Position numbers and translations under genes: made by a program
The notes under the pieces: generated by a model
What the model saw: only the letters and a program-made list of their open reading frames with translations
What the model was told of the DNA's origin: nothing
Database searches by the model: none
NCBI GenBank assembly: GCA_046160345.1
Contig: JBJXGO010000166.1
Span: 1 to 43,419, forward strand
DNA length: 43,419 nt
Reading direction: 5' to 3'
Source of the DNA: M3007 sp046160345
Lineage (GTDB): Bacteria; Bacteroidota; Bacteroidia; Chitinophagales; Saprospiraceae
Shown: positions 1 through 7,423 of the stretch, piece by piece
Layout: every line of letters begins with the position of its first letter
Position numbering within the stretch: the stretch's first letter is position 1

Positions 1-1
1 C

Positions 2-340
2 GCTTTCGGTCGCACAAGAACTAAAATCATGACCGCTGCAGAATTTCAGATCCAACCCCAACCCTCCAAAACCGCCGAAGGAAGCGTAGAACTTTTCCAG
101 AACTCGCCTAATCCTTTTATTGAGATGACCAACTTGTGGTTTCGCCTACCAGCCGCCGCCTTTGTTTTTCTCCGAATATTTGATACCTCTGGCCATGAAG
201 TGAGCGCCAAAACAGGCAACTTCCAGCATGGCGAAAATCACATCGTACTCCACCGCGCCGATCTCCGGGAGCCGGGTTTTTACACTTGTCGCCTCGAAAC
301 ACCGTTTGGCACTGCTTCCCGTAAGCTGATGATGTATTGA
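2..340 (+). CDS. C-terminal end of a T9SS-secreted protein (5' end outside window)
   Basis: The reading frame is open to the left edge of the window, so this is the last ~112 codons of a longer gene. The visible part is a type IX secretion sorting domain of about 80 residues: a FQNSPNPF-type opening, a central segment that reads LRIFDTSGHEV, and an ending GFYTCRLETPFGTASRKLMMY. Such domains direct outer-membrane translocation and anchoring in Bacteroidota. The functional domain lies outside the window, so the cargo activity is unknown. An internal ATG at 29 exists but is not a credible start because the sorting domain begins right after it. The TGA stop is followed directly by a heptamer repeat and then a strong hairpin shared with convergent ndk. 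Confidence 0.8.
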   Translation, partial: AFGRTRTKIMTAAEFQIQPQPSKTAEGSVELFQNSPNPFIEMTNLWFRLPAAAFVFLRIFDTSGHEVSAKTGNFQHGENHIVLHRADLREPGFYTCRLETPFGTASRKLMMY

Positions 341-361
341 GGACATTGGACATTGGACATT
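341..361. repeat. Heptanucleotide tandem repeat, GGACATT x3
   Basis: Three perfect 7-bp units GGACATT follow the stop codon of the T9SS gene without a gap. Other 7-bp-period repeats lie at 902-929, 3168-3195 and 12001-12024. Confidence 0.85.
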
Positions 362-393
362 AAAATAAATTGTTCTGCCCAAATTCCCCAAAA

Positions 394-444
394 AAACCAT
401 AAAGCCCGTTACAAATCATTGATTTGCAACGGGCTTTATGGTTT
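394..444. terminator. Bidirectional hairpin terminator between T9SS gene and ndk
   Basis: Near-perfect inverted repeat: arms 394-417 and 421-444 (24 bp, one mismatch) around a 3-nt loop, with A/T-rich outer ends. It sits between two convergent genes and can serve both. Confidence 0.8.
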
Positions 445-452
445 CTAGATCA

Positions 453-467
453 AACTTTCGGAAAGTT
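453..467. repeat. Short palindrome AACTTTCGGAAAGTT
   Basis: A 15-nt palindrome just downstream of the ndk stop. Its core, CTTTCGGAAAG, recurs inside rhaB (28519-28573) and, with one change, at 5286-5318, so it may be a short or half member of the same hairpin family. Confidence 0.55.
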
Positions 468-474
468 GTAAAAA

Positions 475-894
475 TCAAAACAGTTCTACCCCGCCAAAGT
501 GAAACGCGCCTTCAATCGCCGCGTTCTCATCGCTGTCTGAACCATGCACGGCATTTTCGCCTACGCTGGTGGCGTATTTGGCGCGAATGGTGCCAGGAGC
601 GGCGTTTGCCGGATTGGTAGCACCGATCAGTGTGCGGAAATCTTCTACTGCGTTGTCTTTTTCTAAAATAGCCGCCACGATCGGGCCGCTGCTCATGAAT
701 TCGCAGAGTTCGCCATAGAACGGACGCTCGCGGTGAACGGCATAAAACTCGCCCGCTTTTGACAGACTGAGCTGCGTGAGTTTCATCGCAACGATACGGT
801 AGCCCGCAGCGTTTATCATTTGAAGGATGTTGCCAATGTTGCCGGCGCGAACTGCGTCGGGCTTGATCATGGTGAATGTGCGGTTGCTTGCCAT
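475..894 (-). CDS. ndk: Nucleoside diphosphate kinase
   Basis: Cytoplasmic enzyme that passes the gamma-phosphate of ATP to other (deoxy)nucleoside diphosphates through a phospho-histidine. The 139-residue length is normal for the family. The N-terminus MASNRTFTMIKPDAV contains the conserved Lys (K11 in TMIKPDA), and the active-site His117 sits in the signature NAVHGSDS. The start is the ATG at 894; a TACCTTTG promoter element lies ~42 bp upstream and the leader between them is made of heptamer repeats. It is monocistronic by appearance, with a divergent neighbour (nrnA) and a convergent one. Confidence 0.97.
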   Translation of the reverse strand: MASNRTFTMIKPDAVRAGNIGNILQMINAAGYRIVAMKLTQLSLSKAGEFYAVHRERPFYGELCEFMSSGPIVAAILEKDNAVEDFRTLIGATNPANAAPGTIRAKYATSVGENAVHGSDSDENAAIEGAFHFGGVELF

Positions 895-901
895 TATTTT
901 A

Positions 902-929
902 TGTATGATGTAGGATGTATGATGTAGGA
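902..929. repeat. Heptanucleotide tandem repeat in the ndk leader (TCNTACA x4)
   Basis: Four 7-bp units, alternating TCCTACA and TCATACA on the ndk strand. They fill almost the whole predicted 5' UTR. TCATACA is the same heptamer found upstream of the second FKBP gene at 3168-3195. Confidence 0.85.
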
Positions 930-935
930 GGGTCG

Positions 936-943
936 CAAAGGTA
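936..943 (-). promoter_or_regulatory. ndk promoter, -7 element TACCTTTG
   Basis: Exact match on the reverse strand to the Bacteroidota -7 consensus TAnnTTTG, ~42 bp upstream of the ndk ATG. The -33 element is weak. Confidence 0.55.
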
Positions 944-1030
944 TTTCAAGATTATATTTTAAATGGGGTGAATAAAAAGGTTTTTAAAAAAATAATCTCT
1001 GGCAAAAACGGCAGTTCACTGCGAATCATG

Positions 1031-1038
1031 TACTTTTG
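1031..1038 (+). promoter_or_regulatory. nrnA promoter, -7 element TACTTTTG
   Basis: Match to TAnnTTTG, 85 bp upstream of the nrnA ATG. No clear -33 TTTG is seen. A small inverted repeat (GACCG/GCGGTT) lies just downstream in the predicted leader. Confidence 0.45.
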
Positions 1039-1122
1039 TGACCGTTTTTTGCGGTTATGTTAAATTGTTGAAAAACAGCCCCGGTTTTCACCAAAACTAC
1101 AGCGGTTAAAACTGCTTCTTAC

Positions 1123-2133
1123 ATGGAATTCCCAAGCGCACTGCGTCAAATAATTCAAGTTCCACAAAACGTTGCGATTTTCTCGCACCGCAACCCTGAT
1201 GGCGATGCGATTGGTAGTTCCCTGGCAATGCGGCATTACCTTGAACAGTACGGCCACAACGTGCATATCCTGTTCCCCTCTGAATATCCTGAAGAATTTG
1301 AAGCCTTGCCCGGAGCAGGCGATATCCTGATCTGGGATCTGCAACCTGAAGAATGTAAGCAGGTAATTAATAAAAAAAACTTATTTATCTTTCTGGATTT
1401 CAACGCTTTAGAGCGAATTGACAAACTAGGCGACTATGTACGGAACATCAGAGTGCCTTGCATCATGATTGACCACCATCTTTACCCGGACCCTATTGCT
1501 GATTTTGTTTTTTCGGAACCCTCGGCCAGCAGCACCTGCGAACTGGTTTACCGTTTCATTGAAGGGCTTGGCGACCGCGCTAAAATTATCCCCAATACAG
1601 TTGGCAAGTGCATCTATACAGGTCTCGTGACCGATACCGGCTCATTTCGCCATGCCACAAACCCGGATATTTTTAGAATTACCGCTGATCTGGTAGAACG
1701 CGGCATGGATGACACCGCTGTTCAGGATATGATCTTCAATTCCCAAAAAGAAAAAAACCTTCGACTTTTGGGCCATTGCCTTTGCAACCGGATGGAGTTT
1801 TATCCGGAATTCAAAACTGCCATGATATGGCTTTCTCGAAAGGATTACGAGCAGTTTGACATTCAAAGAGGCGATACAGAAGGCATTGTGAACTATCTCC
1901 TCAGTGTGAAGGACGTGCGTATTGCAGCCTTTATTCACAATCAGCCTACGGTGGTAAAACTTAGTCTTCGTTCAAAAGGCAACATTGACGTACAAGAAAT
2001 TTGCAAAAAACACTTTAAAGGTGGCGGCCACAAAAACGCTTCCGGGGCCTATTCCCACGATAGCCTTAAAGCCACCATCGAAAAATTCAAAAGCATATTG
2101 CCAGAATACAAAGATCAGATTTTGGCAAATTAA
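1123..2133 (+). CDS. nrnA: DHH/DHHA1 phosphoesterase, nanoRNase/pAp phosphatase
   Basis: Cytoplasmic bifunctional enzyme of the NrnA type, which degrades 2-5 nt RNA oligomers to mononucleotides and dephosphorylates 3'-phosphoadenosine 5'-phosphate. The 336 residues show the full motif order: HRNPDGDAIGS at 22-32 (metal-binding His and Asp residues), D92, DHH at 117-119, and the DHHA1 substrate-binding loop GGGHKNASG starting near 300. Length is normal for the family. It opens a forward cluster with two FKBP genes and prfB. The gap to the next gene is 30 nt, so co-transcription is likely. Function within the family is inferred; related DHH proteins can have narrower substrates. Confidence 0.9.
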   Translation: MEFPSALRQIIQVPQNVAIFSHRNPDGDAIGSSLAMRHYLEQYGHNVHILFPSEYPEEFEALPGAGDILIWDLQPEECKQVINKKNLFIFLDFNALERIDKLGDYVRNIRVPCIMIDHHLYPDPIADFVFSEPSASSTCELVYRFIEGLGDRAKIIPNTVGKCIYTGLVTDTGSFRHATNPDIFRITADLVERGMDDTAVQDMIFNSQKEKNLRLLGHCLCNRMEFYPEFKTAMIWLSRKDYEQFDIQRGDTEGIVNYLLSVKDVRIAAFIHNQPTVVKLSLRSKGNIDVQEICKKHFKGGGHKNASGAYSHDSLKATIEKFKSILPEYKDQILAN

Positions 2134-2163
2134 CTCAACTATCATTCACTTAACTCGACAAGA

Positions 2164-3042
2164 ATGCGCAACTTATTGATTTTGTCTGTTTTGACGCTAT
2201 TTACTGCCAGCCAATTGGCTTGCCAAAAAGGCAAAGAAGTAACCACTGCTGGTGGCAACCGTGTCATCAATCACACCAGACTTGAAGGCCCAAAAGCCAC
2301 TTATGGTAGCACCGTACTCATCAATGTAAATACATGGGTGAACGACTCCCTCGTACAAAGTACCATCCGCGACGCAGGCGGTGCACGTGAAATTGCCTTG
2401 CCTGATTCCAGTCTGATGAAGGGCAAGGTGCCTGCAGTTTTCGAAGCCCTTATTTTGATGGCAAAGGGCGACAGTGCCACGGTCATTCAACCCCTGGACT
2501 CTATCATGAAAAAGGGGATTCCAAAATCCTTTGGCGAAGTAAAAGAAATCCGCTATGAGGTAAAACTGGAGGATATCATTACCCCAGAGATGATTCAAAA
2601 GCGCCAGGAGGATGAAATGAAGGCAGCAGAAGGTGCTAAAGCGCAAGGAATGATTGTCGCAGAGATGGTCAAAACCATGCTGGCCGACTACAAGGGCAAA
2701 AAACTTGCAAATCTTAAAAAGACAGCAACTGGCCTTGAATATGTGATCATCGAACAGGGTACTGGCGATGCTGTTAAAGACGGCGACAAGATCATGACAA
2801 ACTACTACGGTGTGAGAAAATCAGACGGGGTCATGTTCGACAATTCTTTCGACCGTGGCGGACCAGCCCCGTTCACTGTCGGCGGCTTGATTACCGGTTT
2901 TAACGAAGGCATGAAATTGCTCAACAAAGGGGGCAAAGCCTTGTTGTTCATTCCAAGCAAAATTGGCTACGGCAGCGAAGGCGCTGGTGCAGACATTCCA
3001 CCGAATACTGACCTGGTATTCTACATTGAAATGGGTCAGTAA
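2164..3042 (+). CDS. FKBP-type peptidyl-prolyl cis-trans isomerase, probable lipoprotein
   Basis: A 292-residue protein with a hydrophobic N-terminus ending SQLAC at residues 16-20, a slightly atypical lipobox, so membrane anchoring after signal peptidase II is likely but not certain. A long N-terminal segment carries a charged helical stretch (about 135-180) before the FKBP domain at about 190-292. That domain shows YYGVRKSDGVMFDNSF, GFNEGM, IPSKIGYG and the closing IPPNTDLVFYIEM. It should assist prolyl-isomerisation-limited folding of envelope proteins. The next gene is a diverged paralogue with the same arrangement, so this is a tandem duplication. Confidence 0.9.
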   Translation: MRNLLILSVLTLFTASQLACQKGKEVTTAGGNRVINHTRLEGPKATYGSTVLINVNTWVNDSLVQSTIRDAGGAREIALPDSSLMKGKVPAVFEALILMAKGDSATVIQPLDSIMKKGIPKSFGEVKEIRYEVKLEDIITPEMIQKRQEDEMKAAEGAKAQGMIVAEMVKTMLADYKGKKLANLKKTATGLEYVIIEQGTGDAVKDGDKIMTNYYGVRKSDGVMFDNSFDRGGPAPFTVGGLITGFNEGMKLLNKGGKALLFIPSKIGYGSEGAGADIPPNTDLVFYIEMGQ

Positions 3043-3073
3043 TAAAGCGCAAAATACAATTTGCAGCCATCGT

Positions 3074-3106
3074 AAACCTCGTAGGTTTTTGAAACCTACG
3101 AGGTTT
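3074..3106. terminator. 33-nt hairpin after first FKBP gene
   Basis: Perfect inverted repeat of 33 nt, starting AAACCTCGTAGG and ending with its complement, followed by TTTT. It works as a terminator or processing hairpin between the FKBP genes. Its plan (AAC...GTTT-AAAC...GTT) matches the hairpins at 5286, 28519 and 29015. Confidence 0.7.
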
Positions 3107-3167
3107 TGCGTCGAAAAATGAAATAAAGGATATTCTTCGTAAATCCATTTGAAACCCTGGCGCCATT

Positions 3168-3195
3168 TCATACATCATACATCATACGTCATACA
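3168..3195. repeat. Heptanucleotide tandem repeat TCATACA x4
   Basis: Four 7-bp units (one with A to G) plus a partial TCA, ending ~20 nt before the start of the second FKBP gene. Same heptamer and same orientation relative to the downstream gene as in the ndk leader. Confidence 0.85.
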
Positions 3196-3218
3196 TCACT
3201 CTTCATCATTCTCTCAAA

Positions 3219-4073
3219 ATGTTGAATTTCAAAGTTTTACTCGCGATATTTCTGGTGTTTTGCATAACCAAAGCACAAGCTCAGAGCACCACCGAGCATG
3301 GTTACCGGTATTTCCATCACCTTAAAAAAGAAGGGAAAAAGCCTCAGCGAGGAGAGGCCATAATTGCGAATGTGGATGTTTATGTAGGAAATTTTTTGCT
3401 CAGCAGCTCTAAAAAAAATCCAGGCGGCGCCTATCGTTTTGATATTCCGGGCCCGGACGAAGAGGTCAACCACTACCCTCCCCTGATGGACGCAGGCTTG
3501 TTGATGGCGATCGGCGACAGCCTGACTATTTTCCAAAATGTGGATGAAAACATGCGTCAATATCTTCCGCCGGAAGAAAGGGAGCAAAAAGAAATACGCT
3601 TTGAAGTGGTGTTGCTTGAAATTGTGACCTTGGAACAAAAAGCCGAGGCAGCCCGTGTCCTGGAAGCTGCTGTCCAGCCGATTGCTCAAAAAGTGCAGGC
3701 CAAAGCAAAGGCTTATTCCGCTGGATTGCTGAATAATGAACTTAATGCGTTCCCATCAGGTTTGAAAATGGTGGTAGAAGCCATTGGTGATGGGCCAACC
3801 GTTCAGGAAGGAGAAGTGCTTCAGGTACATTACTATGGATGCCTGAGAGACGGAACTCCGTTTGACAATTCCTTTATCCATCGTAAACCGCTTCAGTTTC
3901 CAGCAGGTGCAGGTCAAATGATCCCGGGTTTCGATGAAGGGGTTTTACACCTCAATCACGGCGCCCGAGCCTATTTGTTCATCCCGCCCTCGCTCGCTTA
4001 CGGCGACCAGGAGGCCGCAGGAGGATCGATCCCTGCAAATTCAGAACTCGTTTTTTACATCGAAATATTTTAA
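3219..4073 (+). CDS. FKBP-type peptidyl-prolyl cis-trans isomerase, exported paralogue
   Basis: 284 residues with a standard signal peptide (about 1-22, ending KAQAQS) and no lipobox, so it is probably periplasmic. The architecture copies the preceding gene: a GEAIIANVDVYVG-like N-terminal segment, a charged helix, then an FKBP domain from about 182 to the end, with HYYGCLRDGTPFDNSF, PGFDEGV, IPPSLAYGDQ and IPANSELVFYIEI. One copy is membrane-anchored and one soluble, which suggests split roles in envelope protein folding. It ends only 15 nt before prfB, so prfB is probably translated from the same message. Confidence 0.9.
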   Translation: MLNFKVLLAIFLVFCITKAQAQSTTEHGYRYFHHLKKEGKKPQRGEAIIANVDVYVGNFLLSSSKKNPGGAYRFDIPGPDEEVNHYPPLMDAGLLMAIGDSLTIFQNVDENMRQYLPPEEREQKEIRFEVVLLEIVTLEQKAEAARVLEAAVQPIAQKVQAKAKAYSAGLLNNELNAFPSGLKMVVEAIGDGPTVQEGEVLQVHYYGCLRDGTPFDNSFIHRKPLQFPAGAGQMIPGFDEGVLHLNHGARAYLFIPPSLAYGDQEAAGGSIPANSELVFYIEIF

Positions 4074-4088
4074 AATTTTCCGTTTCCA

Positions 4089-5199
4089 ATGACTATCGAA
4101 CAACTTAAAGAGTTGAAAGACAAGCTGGCGGTCCTAAGGAGGTATCTTTGACGTGGATAACCGCGCCAAAGAAGTCGAAGACCTGAGCAACCAAACCCTG
4201 GACCCCGATTTCTGGAATGACCCAAAACGTGCCGAAGGTATTCAGCGCAAAATCGGCATGAGCAAAAAATGGCTCGACGATTACGCCGCCCTCGCCCGGG
4301 AACTGGACGACCTCGAGGGAATTTTTGAATTCCAAAAAGAAGGCCTGGCCTCCGAAGAGGAAGTAGAAGCACAATTCCAGCACACCCAGGGCATCCTGGA
4401 AGATGCCGAATTCCGCAGCACACTTAATCAGAAAGAGGATGCAATGAATGCTGTGCTAACCATCAATGCGGGTGCGGGTGGCACCGAAGCCTGCGATTGG
4501 TCGGCCATGATCCTGCGGATGTATAAGATGTGGGCCGAGCGCAATGGCTTCAAAGTCATAGACCTTTTTGAACAGGAAGGCGATACTGCGGGTATTAAAT
4601 CCGCCAGCATCGAAATAAGAGGCGATTATGCCTATGGCTGGCTAAAAGGCGAAAACGGGGTGCATCGCCTGGTGCGTATCAGCCCTTTCAACGCCCAAGG
4701 CAAGCGGCAAACCTCCTTTAGTTCCGTTTTCGTCTATCCGCTCATCGAAGACAACGAAATTGAGATCGTGGTCAATCCCGACGACATCCGCTGGGACGTG
4801 TTCCGAGCCTCTGGCGCCGGTGGTCAGCACGTGAACCGGACCGAATCTGCCGTACGCGTCACCCACATCCCGACCGGTATTGTAGCGGAATGTCAGCAGG
4901 ACCGCAGTCAGCACCGCAACCGTGAAATTGCGATGACCATGCTCAAAAGCAGGCTTTATCAACTTGAACTGCGCAAGCGGCAGGCTGAGCAAGACAAAAT
5001 CGAGGCCGGCAAAAGTAAAATCGAATGGGGCAGCCAGATACGGTCCTACGTCCTCGACGACCGCTGGGTGAAAGACCTGCGTTCCGGCTACAAGATCCAC
5101 AACCCGGATACGATCCTCAACGGCGATTTGAACGAGTTTTTGAAGGCCTATTTGATGTGGGAACGTAATCCGACGGGGGTGGTGGAGGATGAGGATTGA
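4089..5199 (+). CDS. prfB: Peptide chain release factor 2 with programmed +1 frameshift
   Basis: Class-I release factor for UGA/UAA. Translation starts at ATG 4089; after 20 codons an in-frame TGA (4149-4151) is met in the context AGGAGG-TAT-CTT-TGA-C, the classical autoregulatory slip site. Shifting +1 on CTT continues in the frame that runs from GAC (4150) to the stop at 5199, giving ~369 residues, the usual RF2 length. The main frame carries the stop-recognition tripeptide SPF (RISPFNAQGKRQTSF) and the catalytic GGQ (ASGAGGQHVNRTESAV). Low RF2 lets the ribosome pause at UGA and shift, so the protein limits its own synthesis. A GTG at 4153 could be mistaken for a start. Confidence 0.95.
4137..4152 (+). 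promoter_or_regulatory. prfB programmed frameshift site
   Basis: AGG AGG TAT CTT TGA C: an internal Shine-Dalgarno-like AGGAGG three nucleotides before the CTT slippery codon, then the weak stop context TGAC. This is the form of site known from E. coli prfB. It stands out here because normal starts in this window lack Shine-Dalgarno sequences. Confidence 0.95.
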
Positions 5200-5285
5200 T
5201 TACGATTGCCCTTCTATCCGAGCTTATGCCAGAAGGCGCAAATTTTGATTTTTTTACCAAACCCTATTTCGTTTTCGCGAAATCT

Positions 5286-5318
5286 AACTTCCCGAAAGTT
5301 TTAAACTTTCGGGAAGTT
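5286..5318. terminator. 33-nt palindromic terminator after prfB
   Basis: Perfect inverted repeat (16-bp arms, AACTTCCCGAAAGTTT and complement) followed by T-rich sequence, between convergent prfB and the beta-helix gene. Member of the 33-nt hairpin family. Confidence 0.75.
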
Positions 5319-5348
5319 TTGGTTTGTATCGAATTAAATTTCATCCGC

Positions 5349-7408
5349 TTACCCCGTCACCACAAATTTCACCCAAACCGTCTGCCCCCCCGACCTCATT
5401 TCGATAAAATAGATGCCGGGTGATGTTGGTGATACGGTAGTAAAATTTTGTTTTTCAATAAGTTGTGTACTTCCCGATGCCAATGCACGACCATAAGTGT
5501 CTCGCATGATCCAATCGATTTTTGGATGTTTAAAGCCAAAGACTTGAATATCCAGCGGGCTGCCCGGACTAGCTGGATTGGGCGAAAGTATGGCTGAAAT
5601 GGATGCTGTTTGCGGTTCTTTGCTGCTTATGGTGAAGCAGGAATCCTGGGTCTCGTAAGCGCCGATGTCCACAGTATCGAAGCGGATGCGGGGGTTGCCG
5701 TCCAGATCAGTGAGGATGCCAAGGGTATCTACGATCAGGTTGTTGCCTGCGTTGACGGCTGGAGAGCATTTTTGAAGGCGAAAGTCATTGTTTGCGGTAT
5801 CCACAAAAAAGGGTATGGCCTTAAAAACTACATGGTCACCAAATGCACCTTGCGGCGTCACATTGTCATCCAGGCTCACAAAGGAATAGTCAATGAAATA
5901 CCCATCCATACTTGCTGATGTAAGGCTGTTGTCTGAGAACATTCTATCAAAGGTGGCGTCATCCTCAAAGATCGAATTGGTGATATAACAATTGTTATAC
6001 CCCGAACTGAATGGGAAGTTTGACTTATCTATGACGTACTTACCATTTTGAAAAAAGGTACAATTTGTGATGCAATGTGTATGCATTGCATTTTGAAGAG
6101 AAAAAATTGCGATTGCTGATTCGTTGTTGGAGAAAAGGCAATTGGTGATTTTACTTTCGGTGATTAATCCCCCCATGTACACCGCATACCTTGAACCATT
6201 CGGGTTCGGTGGCATTCCTACATTATCGCTAAATATGCAATAGTCCAGATCAATAGTTATTTGCTTCCCGCCAACCAATAAGGCAGTACCATAGGATCCC
6301 GAACGGTTGTTAAGGAAGTTACAATTATAAAACTTAGCAAAAATCTTACTATCAGCCTCGCCACTCAACAAAATTGCCCCCCCCTGATCACCCGATTTAT
6401 TGCCTTTAAAATCACAATTAAGAATTTCTATCCAAAAAGGATTATCAGTGTTTAAATAATATTCCGTATAAATTGCTGCACCTATTCCGGCATAATTGTC
6501 TTTAATTTCACACGCTTCAACAATTAAATGGCTTTCCTCAAAATGGTTATAAAAAATACCCCCCCCCAAGAAAACCTAGACGTATCCTTTTCAAAATCGC
6601 AATACCTAATTATACTCGTATTCCCGGTTAATGTAAAAAAAAATCCCCCTCCACTATCATAAAAAGCGGAGTTTTTCAAAAATGAGCATTGTTCAATTAC
6701 AAATGGCTTCTCGATTGTAGCCGGCCCGCTTTTATAAATCCCGCCTCCAGAATATTGTGCTCTGTTTGAAACAAACTGGCAGTTTCGAATAATTGGGTTT
6801 ACATAATAATCTCCTATTTCCCATCTACAATGAATTGCCCCACCCAAAAAGGCATAATTCTCTTCAAACCTGCAATTTTGAATAATGGGGCATGTATTGT
6901 AAAAACCTGATGTTGGCTCTAAAAGCAGTCCTCCCCCCCATTCCGTTGAAGATAGAGGGCTGTTGCCATTTGCCACGCCTTTTGTTATCGTAAATCCATC
7001 CAAAATAGTTGTGCTGTCAAGGCCTGTTCCGTATAAGACGTGGTAAGTGTTATCAGTGCCCTCCGGGTTTCCGATATTCCCGGAAAGTGTGGTTTCATTC
7101 TGTTCAATGTTGCGCTGCGTTAGTGCTGTTTCTGTTCCGATAAAACCGCCGTAAATTTTCACCCCTTGTTTCAGGGCAAAAGAGATAGAACGGTCTGTTG
7201 TGGTGGTTGGGTAGTAGGTGCCTTGGGCAACCCAAATCGCATCGCCATTGGTGGATATTGCCAAGGCTTGTCGCAGATCTGGGAAAGCGTCTGCCCAGCT
7301 AGTGCCGTTTTGTTGACCTCCTTGCACATTTTGATTTACATAAATGGTGGATTGGGCGGATAAATGAAGGCTCTGAATCAGCAAAATAAGTGTGGATATT
7401 TTTCTCAT
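5349..7408 (-). CDS. Beta-helix (polymorphic outer membrane protein-like) T9SS surface protein, frameshifted at a G9 tract
   Basis: The gene is split into two reading frames that together make one ~686-residue protein. The N-terminal part (start 7408) has a signal peptide ending LSAQS and the family opening YVNQNVQGGQQNGTSWADAFPDLRQAL...WVAQGTYYPTT; the break is at nine G residues (6559-6567). The downstream frame resumes in register as GGGIFYNHFEESHLIVEAC. Adding one G restores the frame. The middle is made of parallel beta-helix turns (GGGI/GGAI with C...N repeats), followed by a DLDGNPRIRFDTVDIGAYE closing motif and a T9SS sorting domain. It is a tandem paralogue of the next gene. Adhesin or surface-layer role is inference. 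The break may be sequencing error, decay, or phase variation. Confidence 0.8.
6559..6567. repeat. G9 homopolymer (coding strand) at the frameshift point
   Basis: Nine C on the forward strand. Ten (or seven) would join the two halves of the beta-helix gene. The same gene also has a G8 tract at 6377-6384 and a G7 tract at 6933-6939 at similar Gly-Gly-Gly turns, both in frame. Confidence 0.85.
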
Positions 7409-7423
7409 GGGTGAATGTACTGA

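Noticed and set aside
5196..5423. 75-codon frame after prfB on the forward strand
   Set aside because: Runs through the terminator hairpin and the sorting domain of the opposite gene.
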